Shown here: positions 24,079 through 35,113 of the stretch, piece by piece
Layout of the letters: each line of letters starts with the position of its first letter
Position numbering within the stretch: the first letter of the stretch is position 1
Assembly: GCA_026225945.1 (NCBI GenBank)
Contig: JAMJFZ010002307.1
Location: 7,696,001 to 7,760,000, forward strand
DNA length: 64,000 nt
DNA from: Cricetomys ansorgei
Lineage: Eukaryota > Chordata > Mammalia > Rodentia > Nesomyidae
Direction of reading: 5' to 3'
The notes under the pieces: model-generated
The model's input: the letters and a program-made list of their open reading frames with translations, nothing else
What the model was told of the DNA's origin: nothing
Databases searched by the model: none
Position numbers and translations under genes: made by a program

Positions 24079-24292
24079 TACAGCCATTAATTACTCTTTA
24101 TCTTTACTGTGAGCATGCAATTAAAGCTTAGACTGTTTGATGCTCATATGCACAGATTGCAATTATCTGAAATTCATATCCATGACTACTGAGATTGGGA
24201 AGAGGCAGAATAGCTTTGGGATTAATTGGATGGTCTTGTTTTCAGTTGTCCCTAACTCATATCATCATACATTTTGTTATGTTAAGTCTTAC

Positions 24293-24481
24293 CTGGAAGT
24301 CAGAAGACCAAGTGCTTCCAATGGGTGAGAAAATCTCCACCTTCTCAAGACGGCATGTATTTCAGACACTGTCCCTTCATCCCAGCCAGGGGCGCTACCC
24401 AAGACCAGAGGAAGGGAGGAGTTTTCATTGTTGCAGTAGGAACGATAGAACCACAAGTACCTTCTCTTTTCCTCAGAAAGT
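24293..24481 (-). CDS. Pik3c2g: Pik3c2g exon: start of helical (PIK/LKU) domain, 189 nt
   Basis: The acceptor is TAATTTTTTCAG and the donor is CAG|GTAAGA. The exon supplies the last base of a Leu codon, 62 codons, and AG of the following Ser. It begins LSEEKRRYLWFYRSYCNN and includes LPLVLGSAPGWDE and PLEALGLL. The RYLWFYR-YC signature marks the start of the helical domain in class I and II PI3Ks. The length is a multiple of three, so skipping it would keep the frame but remove the opening helices. Confidence 0.97.
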
Positions 24482-25449
24482 CTGAAAAAATTAAATTGGA
24501 AATTGTGGGTTTTTTTTAAAAATATTGATATATACACACAGTAAAAAACCCTTCTCTGGTTCTTTGAATTGTGTTTTGGTTCATATTGAAAAACTGGTTC
24601 TTTATCATGAGTTTGATAGGTTATTCTGTCATTTTATTTTCTTTGCAGAAACAAAACAAAACAGACAAGTAAGCAAACAAAATCACCTTCATTTTCAGAT
24701 AATTCACATTTATTTTTCTATGCTCTTATCATTGCCACTTTAAAAATTATGTCTTCTTTTTTTTTTTTTTTTGGTGTAGGTAAGATTACTGTGGTCCCAG
24801 GGCAGGCCATGTCTGTATGAATCTTGTAACTCCATGATGGGAGTCATGTTTTTCTGTCCATTCTTTATAATAGGCCAGCTGAGAAGCAAGTGGATCATGA
24901 AGAAAACACATAGTTTAAGGATGAGATTCTGTTGCCTGAAAGCAGGTCCACCAGAATTCAGAATGCTCTTCACACAAAGATCTTAGCTAATTTAACAGAG
25001 CTAAGTAATCTCAGCTAATTTAACAGAGCTAAAATGCTCCACCTGGACCAGAGACTTCAATCCAGGACACAGAGGCTGACTTCTGCATAGTTTATCATGT
25101 TGCTCTCAGCCAAGTGAAATCATTCGGGGCACGGTCCATCAAGAAGACAATGTCTGCTACATGGCCATGTCTGTGTTCACTTTTGACCCTTGCCTCTTCC
25201 AAGCAGCAATCCAGCTTGTCTTAAGTCAGTTCAAACTTCCAGGAAGAGTATGAGAAATATTAGACGATTGGAGAGGTCCGATCACCTACACGATGAAAAT
25301 ATTGACATGTCCAAATGATGTGTATGACATGTCTAGCTTCTTCTGTTTGCTACTGTTTCCCCCTCAATAATAAAAGACCCTAGAATGTGTTGTTCTGGTT
25401 AACTTTTCTCTTGAATATTGAGCGATGCTTTTTCCTTGTGCTGCCTCCC

Positions 25450-26680
25450 AGGAAGCATAATTTACATAAAAGAAAAAGCAGAGAATCAGTTCAATGGATT
25501 TTGACAAATGAATTTGCCAACTAGCAACGCACCCCTGTCAATGTACAAAACAAATTTTTCCATGTTGCCAGAGGCAAGCCCAGGGTTGATTTCTTTTACT
25601 CCGTATTAATGTAATCCTTTATTTATGGCTACTTTCACTCAAAAAAATGCTTTTGAAATTATCTGTATTGTCGAGTGTGTCAATAGTCCATTCTTTAAAA
25701 TTAGTGGCTATTATTCTCTTGTATGAATCCGCTACAATTTCCTTGTGTAATCTCTTCTGTGGTGGCCATTTGAGTTATTTCAATTTTGAGGAGCATTATA
25801 AATCAGAGTCCCATGAAGACACACATGGAAGCTTTTTAATGGTTGCTTTTTTTTTTTCTGCAAATAAGCCTAGAGTCTGCATGGTTTTGGCCACTTGTAC
25901 ACTTGTGGAAGTGAAGAGTCTGGTTCCAGAAGGGGCTGTACAATTTCCCATTCCTACCTGGAGATTGTGAGAGCTTCAGATGAATCATGTTCTTTATAAC
26001 TGTTAAATTGATTTTATCTGTCCTTTTAGTATTATGCTTTCTAACTGACTGGTATTAGTTCAAGATTTCCACTTAACATATAGACATTTTCTTTTCTTAT
26101 GCCGTGTCTTGTATCTCTCTCGAGACATCTACTTGCCTTGTGGCTTCTGGACTGGATTATTTGGGTTCGTTTGTATTCTCATCTACACTGAAAACCACAG
26201 TTTTGTCATATAAATGTCTTGTACATATTTTCCCAGAATGTCTTTCATATTTGTCTATCTTATCTTTTACTTCTTTTGTCTTTTATAATGTCTTTTGATA
26301 AACAGTTTTAAATTTTAGTCCAATTTTGTGTCTGTCTCTTTCTCTCTCTGTCCCTCTCTGGTTATTTCATGTTCAGAAGATCCATCTTAACTTAGTTTCT
26401 GCCTATGGTTGAAGCATCATAGTTTTCATCTTCTCCTTCCTCCCCTTGCCATTCTCAGTTGTCTTCTGTTCCATAAGCATAGCCCTTTGCAGCAGATTCT
26501 CTTCTCCTTAATTGTCTTGGTAACTTTGGGAAATACACATTGACCTTATAACCTGTGTGCCAGGTTATGTATTCCAGCCTGAATTCTGTTGCTTTGCCCA
26601 TTTTTAAGTCATTGTTTCTATTAATTTCTAAATTAACAGTGCATGAAACCAGAGGATGGGAGCCCCAAACTCATTCTTAT
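25450..26680 (-). mobile_element. Ancient L1 (L1M-type) 3' region, copy right of exon 24293-24481
   Basis: On the plus strand, GGCTACTTTCACTC, a degraded AATAGTCCATTCTTT, TGGTGGCCATTTGAGTTATTTC, AATGTCTTGTACATATTTTCCCAG and AACAGTTTTAAATTTTAGTCC follow inverted L1 3' sequence toward ORF2. The order is the same as in 22790-23590, so the two are same-orientation copies of one region. Confidence 0.65.
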
Positions 26681-26796
26681 AACTCTTTCTACTATTTATG
26701 TCTATGGAATAGCTTTAAAATTTGTGAAATTTGCCTATTTTGTCCCTTTAGTGTTGCTGTATTGAAAAAATATCTGTTCATTAAAGCTCTGAAATT

Positions 26797-26851
26797 ATAT
26801 ACTATATATATATATAGTATATATAGCATATATAAATATAGTATATAGCTA
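26797..26851. repeat. AT-rich tract with inverted repeats (TATA/ACTATA units)
   Basis: TATACTATATATATATATAG and repeated AGTATATA units are self-complementary and could form hairpins. Confidence 0.8.
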
Positions 26852-28020
26852 TATTTTCCTGATGACCAGTTATCTTTTAATAAATTGACTGCATGCTAGA
26901 TAACACCCAAGATATTTTTCTAGTTAACAGTTGCATTAGACACTGGGAATACTACACTGCTGAGAGATCCTCCTATTTTTTCAGTATTGAATGAATCAAT
27001 TTGTTCAGTAGGGGGGTTCATTACAGGCAATCTAGTCTGAAGCTTTTGAGATTTATTTTTATAATCGGGTTTAGAACAGCACCTATCTGTAGATACTATA
27101 GACTGAACCCTGGTATGCCTCTTTTGGTCCATTTATCAAACATCAGGTGTGTTTTATAAGCTTCTTCCATTTTCATTATCAGAATTTCCATTCTCCAGCT
27201 TTGCTGAACTTCTAAAGTCCACAATCATCTCACGTCTCCTTCAGGCCATGGACGAACCCTGGTTATCAGTAGTAACTAACTATTCCAGTGCAGATATCCA
27301 TGGCACCCAGCCTGCTATCTTCTTTCTGCCAGTGCTGTGTTCTGGAGCTTCTGGCTACCTTACTGCCATTGAGTTTTGATCTCTTCCCCCTTTTTGGTTT
27401 AAAAATAACAAGACTGTACAATATCCTTTTAGAAAAAAATTTAAAAAATATCTTCACTTGCAAAGCTTAGGGAAATTTGTGTCTGAAAACCCAGCTGCTT
27501 CCTGTGCACATTGCTTGTTTCACAGTTCCATATGTCCGCAGGAATCATTTGTTACCAGGTACACATCATGCTGAAGCAGATGTATCCACTTATTTCAAAA
27601 TGAATTCTTCTTATATATTTTATCGTTCAGCTTCCCACATATAGGAAATTATTCTCTTGGTTGACATGAACCTGTTCTTATCCTTTCCATCTTTGCAATG
27701 GCTCTTGAGTCTGGATTTTCTGACTCTGATTATACATGGTTAATTTGAATCACTTACTGTTTTATCGTTTGCTTGGTGAGTTATTTATTCCTTCTTTCAA
27801 GTCACCAAACTAATGCTATTTGGAAACTCCATACACTGAAGGCTGTGATCCATCTGTTCCCCCAGTCCTGAGTGAGTGTGTACTGCATATAACATGAATA
27901 ATTATATTTAAGTCAAACAGAGGAAAATGTTGCTTTTTTTAATGTATATAATTAACATAAACAAAATCTGAAGCAGATTAGCAAGTAGAGTTCAATTGGG
28001 ATAGTTATTAATTGTTAATG

Positions 28021-28160
28021 ATTTTTTTTATTTTTATGTCTGTGTGAGCCTATGGTGTGTGTGCCCATGAAAGCCAGAAGAGGGTGTTGGATTTTCTGGC
28101 TCTAGAGGCGTATGCAGTTCTGATCTGCCTGACTCACACACAGGTGCTGAGAAACAAACG
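28021..28160 (-). mobile_element. B2/B3 SINE, partial
   Basis: TTTTTATTTTTATGTCTGTG, CCCATGAAAGCCAGAAGAGG and GTGTTGGATTTTCTGGCTCT are reverse-complement B2/B3 3' and middle sequence. The head is missing. Confidence 0.65.
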
Positions 28161-29967
28161 TAGAAAAAGAGACTGAATGATCAGCCCTTAAATGGGTCAT
28201 CTTTACCAACCACGCCCACTGCCTGGACTCAGGGGACATCAGCGAAGAGGAGCCTAAAAGTGCAGGATGAAGGGTCAAGCTGTGGAATGTTGTTTTCTGG
28301 TGCAACACTTCACATAGCTGTTGCATTTCTGAACTCACAGAAGCCATGATTAGTGCACAGGACCCACACAAGGTCAAGCTGGCCAAAACCTCAGTATAGA
28401 TGAGGGAGATTCTCTCCACACAAACCCAGAATGAGGAGCAATTAATAGTGCATAATTACTGGCAGTGTGAATCATTCTTTTCTAGTGGCTACTGAAAGGT
28501 TTCTGGAGCTAGTGGGTATGGCCCCTCTCCCGTGTACATATGAGCAGCACTAACTAGACTTAGTAGGTTATAAAACATAATAGAGAGGTGAAGTCAGGAA
28601 GAGAATGTGTTAGGGGGCTTGGGGGGTGTGAGCTGGAGGCGGATCATGTGGTAGATACGATCGAATTTCATTTTGCACGTTTAAATTTTCAAAGCAAAGC
28701 TATAATTAAAAATATTAAACGTAAAATTAACCACCATGCACATGGAGTCAATTTAAGAAGACAAACTCCCAATATTTAAATGAATATATCTAATTATAAT
28801 TTGATAGTTTTGACCTTTTTGTTTAAAGACCTTAAAAATTTCAAAACATTGCTATCTTTTCCATATTTAAGATCTCTCCTTACGGTAACATATTGAGCAA
28901 TGTTCTTATACGCAGCATACTTTTTTAATGTAAAGTTCTGAATATTTCAGTGGGAAGTACTAAAAGAGGCTTTACATGGCGAGGGTGGCATGAAAAGAGT
29001 GAGTCAGTATTTGTGTTCCGAGGACCATGAGACTCTCCTACCCTCTTCAAGTCCTAAAGATAGATGCCACATGAGGGCGTCTCAGCCCTTAAGGTTGCTT
29101 ATTTTACAAATCCTGCCTAGAAAGAACAGTGGATAGGCTTGGAAAAGTAGAGATAATTAAAACACAACAAAGCCAGGATGGTGCATTCCTTGTTCTCCTG
29201 GTTCTTGCAAATGAATGAGGAGAAGAATTGAATGTATAAATGAGCTTGATGATGACACAGTAGTCAGCGTAATGATGTAAGAGGAGATACGTTAGACAGC
29301 GGGTAGGAGAGGTGTCACAAGGCCGCTGTGACAGATGACATTTTAGTGACAACATAAAAAGGTAATATAATCAATCATATTAATGAATCATGTAAAGAAA
29401 TTAGAAAGGAGTTTTCCAGAAGCATAAACATCCAGTAAGAATCTCGGGGTGAGGGAGGGACCACCCACATGGGATGTCTGTGAAGGAGAGTCATGCCACC
29501 AGTTTGAAGTGAGCGAAACCAGCAGCAGTATGAGCCTAGAGAGTGGGACTGAGCACGGGTCATGGATGTACTGGGTGCTCATATTTGGGCTCAACCATAC
29601 TGAAGCCTCCTCCAGAAAATGACTACTGTATGCCAAGTGATCAACTTCAAGCCTGGCCTTCTCCGTTGACTTATCAGGAGTCCTTTGGCTTCTCTTGTGA
29701 TTTATTTCCAAATTCTAATTAGTGCCATGTATTTTGAACTGTAAACCCATATTTGTCCTGAATCTAACCACTGCTTCCACCTTAAAGAAATTGCAAGCTC
29801 TTGCCTAGAAAACCACATTAACTTCCTCCCTGCTTTGCAGGTTATTATTTTTACTGACTCTTTAATCCATTCTTAAACTTGTATTTACAGGGATCACACA
29901 AAAAAATATAACTCCTCTGTTTAAATGATTACTTTTTCTAAAATAAAGTGCCTTCTGGTCCCAAAAA

Positions 29968-30010
29968 TGTATGTGTGTGTATATATATACACACACACAT
30001 ACATGCACAT
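29968..30010. repeat. (TG)n(TA)n(CA)n palindromic microsatellite
   Basis: TG units pass into TA units and then CA units. A 22-base core (near 29974-29995) is a perfect palindrome centred in the TA segment. Confidence 0.85.
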
Positions 30011-30612
30011 GAGTGTAACTTCTAGAGTTTTATGCCTATGGCTTATTATGAACGAGCAAAGCTCATGAGCCATGACTCAGATATTACCAGGGAGCAAGCA
30101 TAAATGCCACTAAATGCCTTGTGGTTCCACCAAATGATTGTTGCTTTATTAAGAGAATTCCTGGTTGATACAATATAAGAAATCTTTACTGACTTAGTGC
30201 TTATTAGAGATGACTTATTTCTGTTCTTCTAAATATCTGCCACGATAATTAAATTTCAATTTCCCCTGCTTCCTATAACAGCTTCTAGAATTTACTGACC
30301 GATGGCTAAGCAATGTTTTTTCACTGGATGTGATGATGTCTAACTAATTACTCTCTGCCTTTAAATTGAATTATTTCCAAGTTCATACTGTCCCTTAATC
30401 TAAAGATAAAGTTACTAAAACACATAAAATGTCTTTGTAAATGAGGCAAAATCCCTTCTTTAGTTTCTAAGCATTAACTGATCATTTAGCATCTGTGCCT
30501 TAAGGAAATGAGAGCATTCCATGGGACTGCAGGTGTACTCTCAGAAGACGTGAGTGCTTCAAGTGTGGCTGAGAGCAGGACAGAGAGAGTTATTACAGGC
30601 TGGCTCACTCAC

Positions 30613-30743
30613 AGCAAGGGGGACTGTTTCTGGGAAAGTCTGGAGATGTGTTTTAAACACTCTCTTGCTGGTTCTTCCAGGTCAGCTCTGTTCTCTTCAG
30701 AATCAGGTTTCATATACTCCCACCCAGCAGCTGGAAAATCAAT
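30613..30743 (-). CDS. Pik3c2g: Pik3c2g exon: end of C2 domain and linker, 131 nt
   Basis: The acceptor is TTCTGTGTTTCAG and the donor is GCT|GTGAGT. It begins in phase 0 with IDFPAAGWEYMKPDSEEN and ends SQKQSPL plus two bases of Leu. The IDFP strand is the last strand of the C2 domain in class II PI3Ks (VDFPSPAFD in C2-alpha), and the rest is the linker to the helical domain. Residues in the linker such as RADLEEPARE differ modestly from what I recall of the human protein. Confidence 0.97.
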
Positions 30744-31864
30744 CTGAAACACAGAAATGATTTTTCTATGTATGAAACATGCATGCAAGTACACTTATAA
30801 TTTAATAATATTTACTTGAGATTTGTAGAAATGAAATGAATTAATAATCTCTATTTTTGTGCTTTTTATTGGCTTAACATACTTTTTAAGGGACTCATTG
30901 GAACTTGGAGTTGTTATTTAATACAAACAGTGTTTAATAATTTAGCACATATTGTCTAGATTAGTTATTTGTGGTGTTGTAATATAAGAATAACAATTTA
31001 TGAACTTTTCATGAAGCTGAATACGATTCTCCTCCATGGAATTTTGACATTATTTTCTTTCTGCACGGCACTGTTCAGATGTCTGCTATAAAGTGAAGAA
31101 AACAGATAATCATACTTTCTTTTTCATGAAATTCCTGTGGAAAATAATGACTCTATAATGTTCCTAAGTTCTCAAGTCTGGGCTCTTCTCAGCCCTGTTT
31201 GCCATGTGCACTGTGTAATCAAACAATATTTTTGCTTTGACTCTGGATATCTAGTCTACAGAGAGGACAAGAATCTGGTCCCCCTTTTATCCTGGTTCCA
31301 TGGGCTTCTAGTTAAACCTTGCTTCAGTGATAATCTGATTCTAGCAATCCAGGTAACAGCCACGACAGCGACAACAGCGGGACTCTTCTGAGCTACGGAG
31401 AGAACTGGACAGTTTCAAGCTCCAATTTTTTCTTAAGGTTAATAATTTTCTTCCCATTCTGATGTAAATAAATCCACAGAATGTATTATGCTCTGCTGAA
31501 CTATGTTAGGTTGGTACCATGGAGAAAATCTAGGAACATTCTAGAATGTATGAGCTACAGCTTGAAATGCAGTTTAATCTAGTTTTTTTTTTCTTATTTG
31601 TGTGAAAAAAATTGGTTATCTCATTCTGCTTAATCCATAATATTATTGTAATTACTACTTTGATATAGGCCTTGTTATCATTTATTAATTATTGCTTCAA
31701 CATGATAAACATGAAATAGGTAAACTAAGGTAAAGTAATATTAATATCACCAAGATGAATCTTGAGACACTGATTGTAGTGATTCAGATGAAAGCATAGG
31801 CAGTCCCTGAAGGCAGCAGTACTTTTTATGTGACCAGAGATTGCTAAGTACCAGAAATAGGTCT

Positions 31865-32105
31865 CCTAAATCCCAAGTGGCCAATCCCAGACACATATAC
31901 TTATAATTGACACTAAATGGATGCACCTATGTGTATGCATATGTGTGTGTGTGCATATATTTGTGTTTGTGTAACAATAAGGGAGAAGAAATCATTGATT
32001 TGGAGGACATGGTAGAAGTTGGGGGAAAGAGGAGGACTGGAAATTATATCAATATAGTATTCAAGCATGAAATTCTGTAAAAACTAAAAAATAAAATAGC
32101 ACAAG
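31865..32105 (+). mobile_element. L1 (Lx-type) 3' UTR end
   Basis: AATCCCAAGTGGCCAATCCC, GACACTAAATGGATGCACC, TGTAACAATAAGGGAGAAG, a G-rich segment with GGAGGACATGG and an A-rich end follow the rodent L1 3' UTR. Confidence 0.75.
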
Positions 32106-32249
32106 AAATAGTAGCTAGTGAACTAGTACAATTTTATGTCAGTCTGAAGGAAATGACAAGGAGGTTGAAAACTCTTAAGATGGTGGAAGAGAACATGAAC
32201 ATTAGCCCTGTGCTGGTTTCCCAGCTTAGCCACCAGGAATGGTGCTGCC

Positions 32250-32345
32250 GTAAACAATGAGGTATAAGTACAATGTCTTTTAAAAGAAGATGGGTGAAAC
32301 TAGAGATTATCACACTAAGCAAACGAAGTCCGTTTCAGATAGACA
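32250..32345 (+). mobile_element. L1 fragment near ORF2 3' end
   Basis: GATGGGTGAAACTAGAGATTATC and the following GCAAACGAAGTCCGTTTCAGA resemble L1 just downstream of the ORF2 core. Confidence 0.45.
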
Positions 32346-32371
32346 AAAACACTCTTTTTCTCTGAATGTGG

Positions 32372-32554
32372 TGTGTGCTTGTCAGGGCTGGATTGACAGA
32401 GACAGGCAGATATCTGGGGCTTGCTGGCCAGACAGGTTGGTGAGGTCCAGGGAAGTGAGAACCATATCTCAAAAAAAAAATATGTGGATGGCTGCTGAGA
32501 AACAATATCCAAGGTTGACCTCTGGCCTTTACATGCATGTGCACAAATACGCCC

Positions 32555-32594
<40 letters not shown>

Positions 32595-32595
32595 A
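32372..32595 (+). mobile_element. B4 SINE 3' part ending in (CA)n
   Basis: GAGACAGGCAGATATCTGGG, GCTTGCTGGCCAGACAGG, TATCTCAAAAAAA and GTTGACCTCTGGCCTTTACA are B4 3' sequence. The element ends in (CA)n at about 32555-32592, the usual B4 terminus. Confidence 0.75.
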
Positions 32596-33080
32596 TAGAG
32601 TCATTCAAATGGACTGCATTCAAGTGCAAGCAAGAAGATGAGAGATCCAGGAGAAGGCAAGCAATAGTCTGCTTATCTATTTCCGTTCTGAACTCCTATC
32701 CACTTCCCTTCATGCACTGCTTCTGCTCACTTCACCAGTCTTAGCTCTGACAGCAGTTATTTACCTGAAGAGCCATTTTCTGTGATTCATCACACCCATG
32801 CCATACCTGGAAGGCTGCTCTGTGGCATTTACCATTCATACTGTAAGGGCAATCAGAAAAGACCTGACTGACTACAGTGGGCATTCTTTGAATGAACAGA
32901 GGTGAGAGCAGGGGGTTGATGACTTGTTCAGTGTCTTAAAGTTCTCTGTGAAAAAGCTGAGACTGTGGTTTGCATTCCCGCACTACCAGCCTGACATCTT
33001 TCCCTCATACCCATATTTATTCCCTGACATCACTCTTGTTCCAGGACTTTCTTTTAACTTCCTTACCATCTCCTCATCTT

Positions 33081-33381
33081 GTGTGTGTGGGTTCATGCAT
33101 GTAAGGATGCATGTGTGCATGCATGTGGAGGCTAGAGGACAATCTCATGTGTCATTTCTCAGGCATCACTCACCTGTTATTTTGAGACTAGGTCTGCCAC
33201 TGGCCTGGAATCCACTAGCTCAGCTGGACAGATTGGCCACTGAGTTGCTAGAATCTATCCGTATCACTTCCCCAGCAGTTAGATTGCAAGCTTATGCTAC
33301 TGAGCCAGACATTTCTCCCATGGGTTCTGGGTAAGAATGTCAGTTCTCATGCAAGCACCTTACCAGCGGAGTCATCCCTTA
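33081..33381 (-). mobile_element. B4 SINE
   Basis: GTGGAGGCTAGAGGACAATC, TTTTGAGACTAGGTCTG, GCTCAGCTGGACAGATTGGC and AGCACCTTACCAGCGGAGTC read as reverse-complement B4 from its 3' end to its tRNA-derived head. Confidence 0.75.
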
Positions 33382-33798
33382 AAATTCAATCTTGAATCAG
33401 TTTCTTAGTTGAGTATATAATGGAAAGCATGACGTGGTGCTTTGAATTCTTAAATTAGGATCTTTAAAGATATTAAATATTGGTTCTTCAGTACCAAGTT
33501 ATTCACTTTATCAAAATGACAGGCACTTTAAAGATTGGTAATTCCTACTTGCTAAGCATGAAAATATTTATCAGGGTTAGAGTGGATTTCCTTATTGGAT
33601 TGAAATGTCTCTTTGTGTCCTGTTACAGCATGGCATGTGCCAGCCAGTCCTCATTGAAACCTGACGTGCTTAGAGCTACACTGACTCACTTCTTATCTGC
33701 AAGGAGGGGCTGAAAGTGTTACTCAGGTGGTTCCTAGAAGGGCTTTCTCTGCCCAAATGTGAAGCCATATTTTTATAGAATCATTCTTCTCTATTTTC

Positions 33799-33905
33799 TT
33801 CCTTCCTTCCTTCCTTCCTTCCTTCCTTCCTTCCTTCCTTCCTTCCTTCCTTCCTTCTTTCCTCTTCCTTCCTTCCTTCCTTCCTTCCCTCCTTCCTTCC
33901 TTCCT
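33799..33905. repeat. (TTCC)n microsatellite
   Basis: About 26 TTCC/CTTC units with a few interruptions. It lies between an inverted B1 and the left copy of that element's target-site duplication, so it grew from the B1 A-rich tail. Confidence 0.95.
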
Positions 33906-34050
33906 TTTTTTGAGACAGGGTTTCTCTGCTGTAACCCTGGCTGTCCTGGAACTCCCTCTGTAGACCAGGCTGCCCTCAAACTCACAGAGATCTGCCTGCC
34001 TCTGCCTTCCAAGTGCTGGGACTAAAGGCATGCGCCACCACTGCCCAGCT
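33906..34050 (-). mobile_element. B1 SINE with target-site duplication
   Basis: TTGAGACAGGGTTTCTCTG, GGCTGTCCTGGAACTCCCTC, AACTCACAGAGATCTGCC and GCGCCACCACTGCCCAGC are reverse-complement B1, nearly full length. The flanks are CTTCTCTATTTTC at 33786-33798 and CTTCTCTACTTTC at 34051-34063, a 12 of 13 match. Confidence 0.94.
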
Positions 34051-34998
34051 CTTCTCTACTTTCAACGTATTTTTGTGCACATTTCTAAACCCTATCCCTA
34101 ACAGTCCTCACCTTGTACCTGTAACCTGGAGCTCCATGAGTGTCATCTCTAACATGATGCTCTGTAGAAGGTGATTTTGCAGCCAGAGCACATTTGGCAG
34201 CACCTGGAGATATTTTTGATCAGTATCTATTGGGTAGAAGTCGGTGATGCTGTTAAGTATCATAGAGTGCACAGGGTTGGGCCACAAAGAAGTACTCACT
34301 CCAAAATGCTGCTAAGATGGAGAAACTGTGTTCCTGAGGGTGCTGCCTATCTCCATAGAAATGGGAAGTCTACACCGTGCATCTTTAGATAGTAGTGCAT
34401 CTGTGCTGTTGATCTTTAACCAATATGATGGACCACAACCATGAGCAAACAGGGTGCTGCTGTCAGTGTGCACCAAGGTCTGGAGTCATTGGCGCTTTTT
34501 CTTCACCATCACAAATCACAGAGAGTAGAGATGTTTTAAGACCAACCAAAAAAAAGATATAAATGTGGATTTTGGTTGCTATTACTCTCTCATGGCCCTG
34601 TTATTTAAGAAAGGTGCAATAGAAGAGATTTTAATGACACATAACAACGCAAAGGCAGCTGTAAGGTACTGGGTTAATAACATACAACAACAACTGTTTT
34701 TAGACAATAGAAAGAAGAATGAGCATGTTTAAGGAGAGTGTTGATAGCAAGACCTTTCTGTTCCTTCAGGATGAAGAAGAAGAGATGAGTTGAACTGCTA
34801 TTCTATAAACTGACAGAAAAATTGCTTGGCAAGCGCAGATTATAAAACAAAAGATACAAAAGATACTCAGATGTGGGCTGCAGGAAGAGAACCTGTGAAA
34901 TGTGTGACCCTGAAAGAAAGTGTTTCAGCAACTGGCCACCCTGCTGTTATCCATCACCATTTGCTGCATGAAGTTCAATATCATAGCTTGACACTTAC

Positions 34999-35113
34999 CT
35001 GCAGGGTCAGTGGGGAAGGCTGGCTCCCATCCCATACTCCTGGGGCTATCATTTCTATGGGAGGCTCACTCTGTAATGTCATGCTGAATAGCCTGGACCC
35101 CAGCATAGACTTT
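34999..35113 (-). CDS. Pik3c2g: Pik3c2g exon: C2 domain, 115 nt
   Basis: The acceptor is GTTGTCTTTTGCAG and the donor is CAG|GTAAGT. The first base completes a Glu codon; 38 codons follow, from KSMLGSRLFSMTLQ to SQPSPLTLQ. This is the part of the C2 domain between the PLFPKE strand and the IDFP strand; gamma-specific features are EPPIEMIAPGVWD. The longest open frame in the window (plus strand, 34826-35275) is an antisense frame that runs through this exon and is not a gene. Confidence 0.97.

Larger units (their letters stand above)
11088..24292 (-). other. Pik3c2g: Pik3c2g intron, 13205 nt (largest complete one)
   Basis: Holds a B4, an L1M piece, an LTR-like or other old repeat at 15956, an unexplained open stretch at 17720-18028, two LTR-like copies, an L2, a MIR, several B1s, a B3 and an old L1 at 22790. 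Bases 11130-13640, 13990-14640, 14910-15950, 16300-17700 and 18800-19650 show no element that I recognise. Confidence 0.9.
24482..30612 (-). other. Pik3c2g: Pik3c2g intron, 6131 nt
   Basis: Contains a second copy of the old L1 3' region, an AT-rich inverted-repeat tract, a B2/B3 and a palindromic TG/TA/CA tract. Bases 24500-25440, 26860-28010, 28170-29960 and 30020-30600 show no element that I recognise, apart from a T-run near 24755-24772. Confidence 0.9.
30744..34998 (-). other. Pik3c2g: Pik3c2g intron, 4255 nt
   Basis: Contains Lx-type L1 3' sequence, the 3' half of a B4, an inverted B4 and an inverted B1 with a large (TTCC)n tail. Bases 30760-31860, 32640-33070, 33390-33780 and 34070-34980 show no element that I recognise. 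Confidence 0.9.

Noticed and set aside
32924..33334. 136-codon plus-strand open frame
   Set aside because: Its second half is an inverted B4 SINE, and the first half shows no family similarity.
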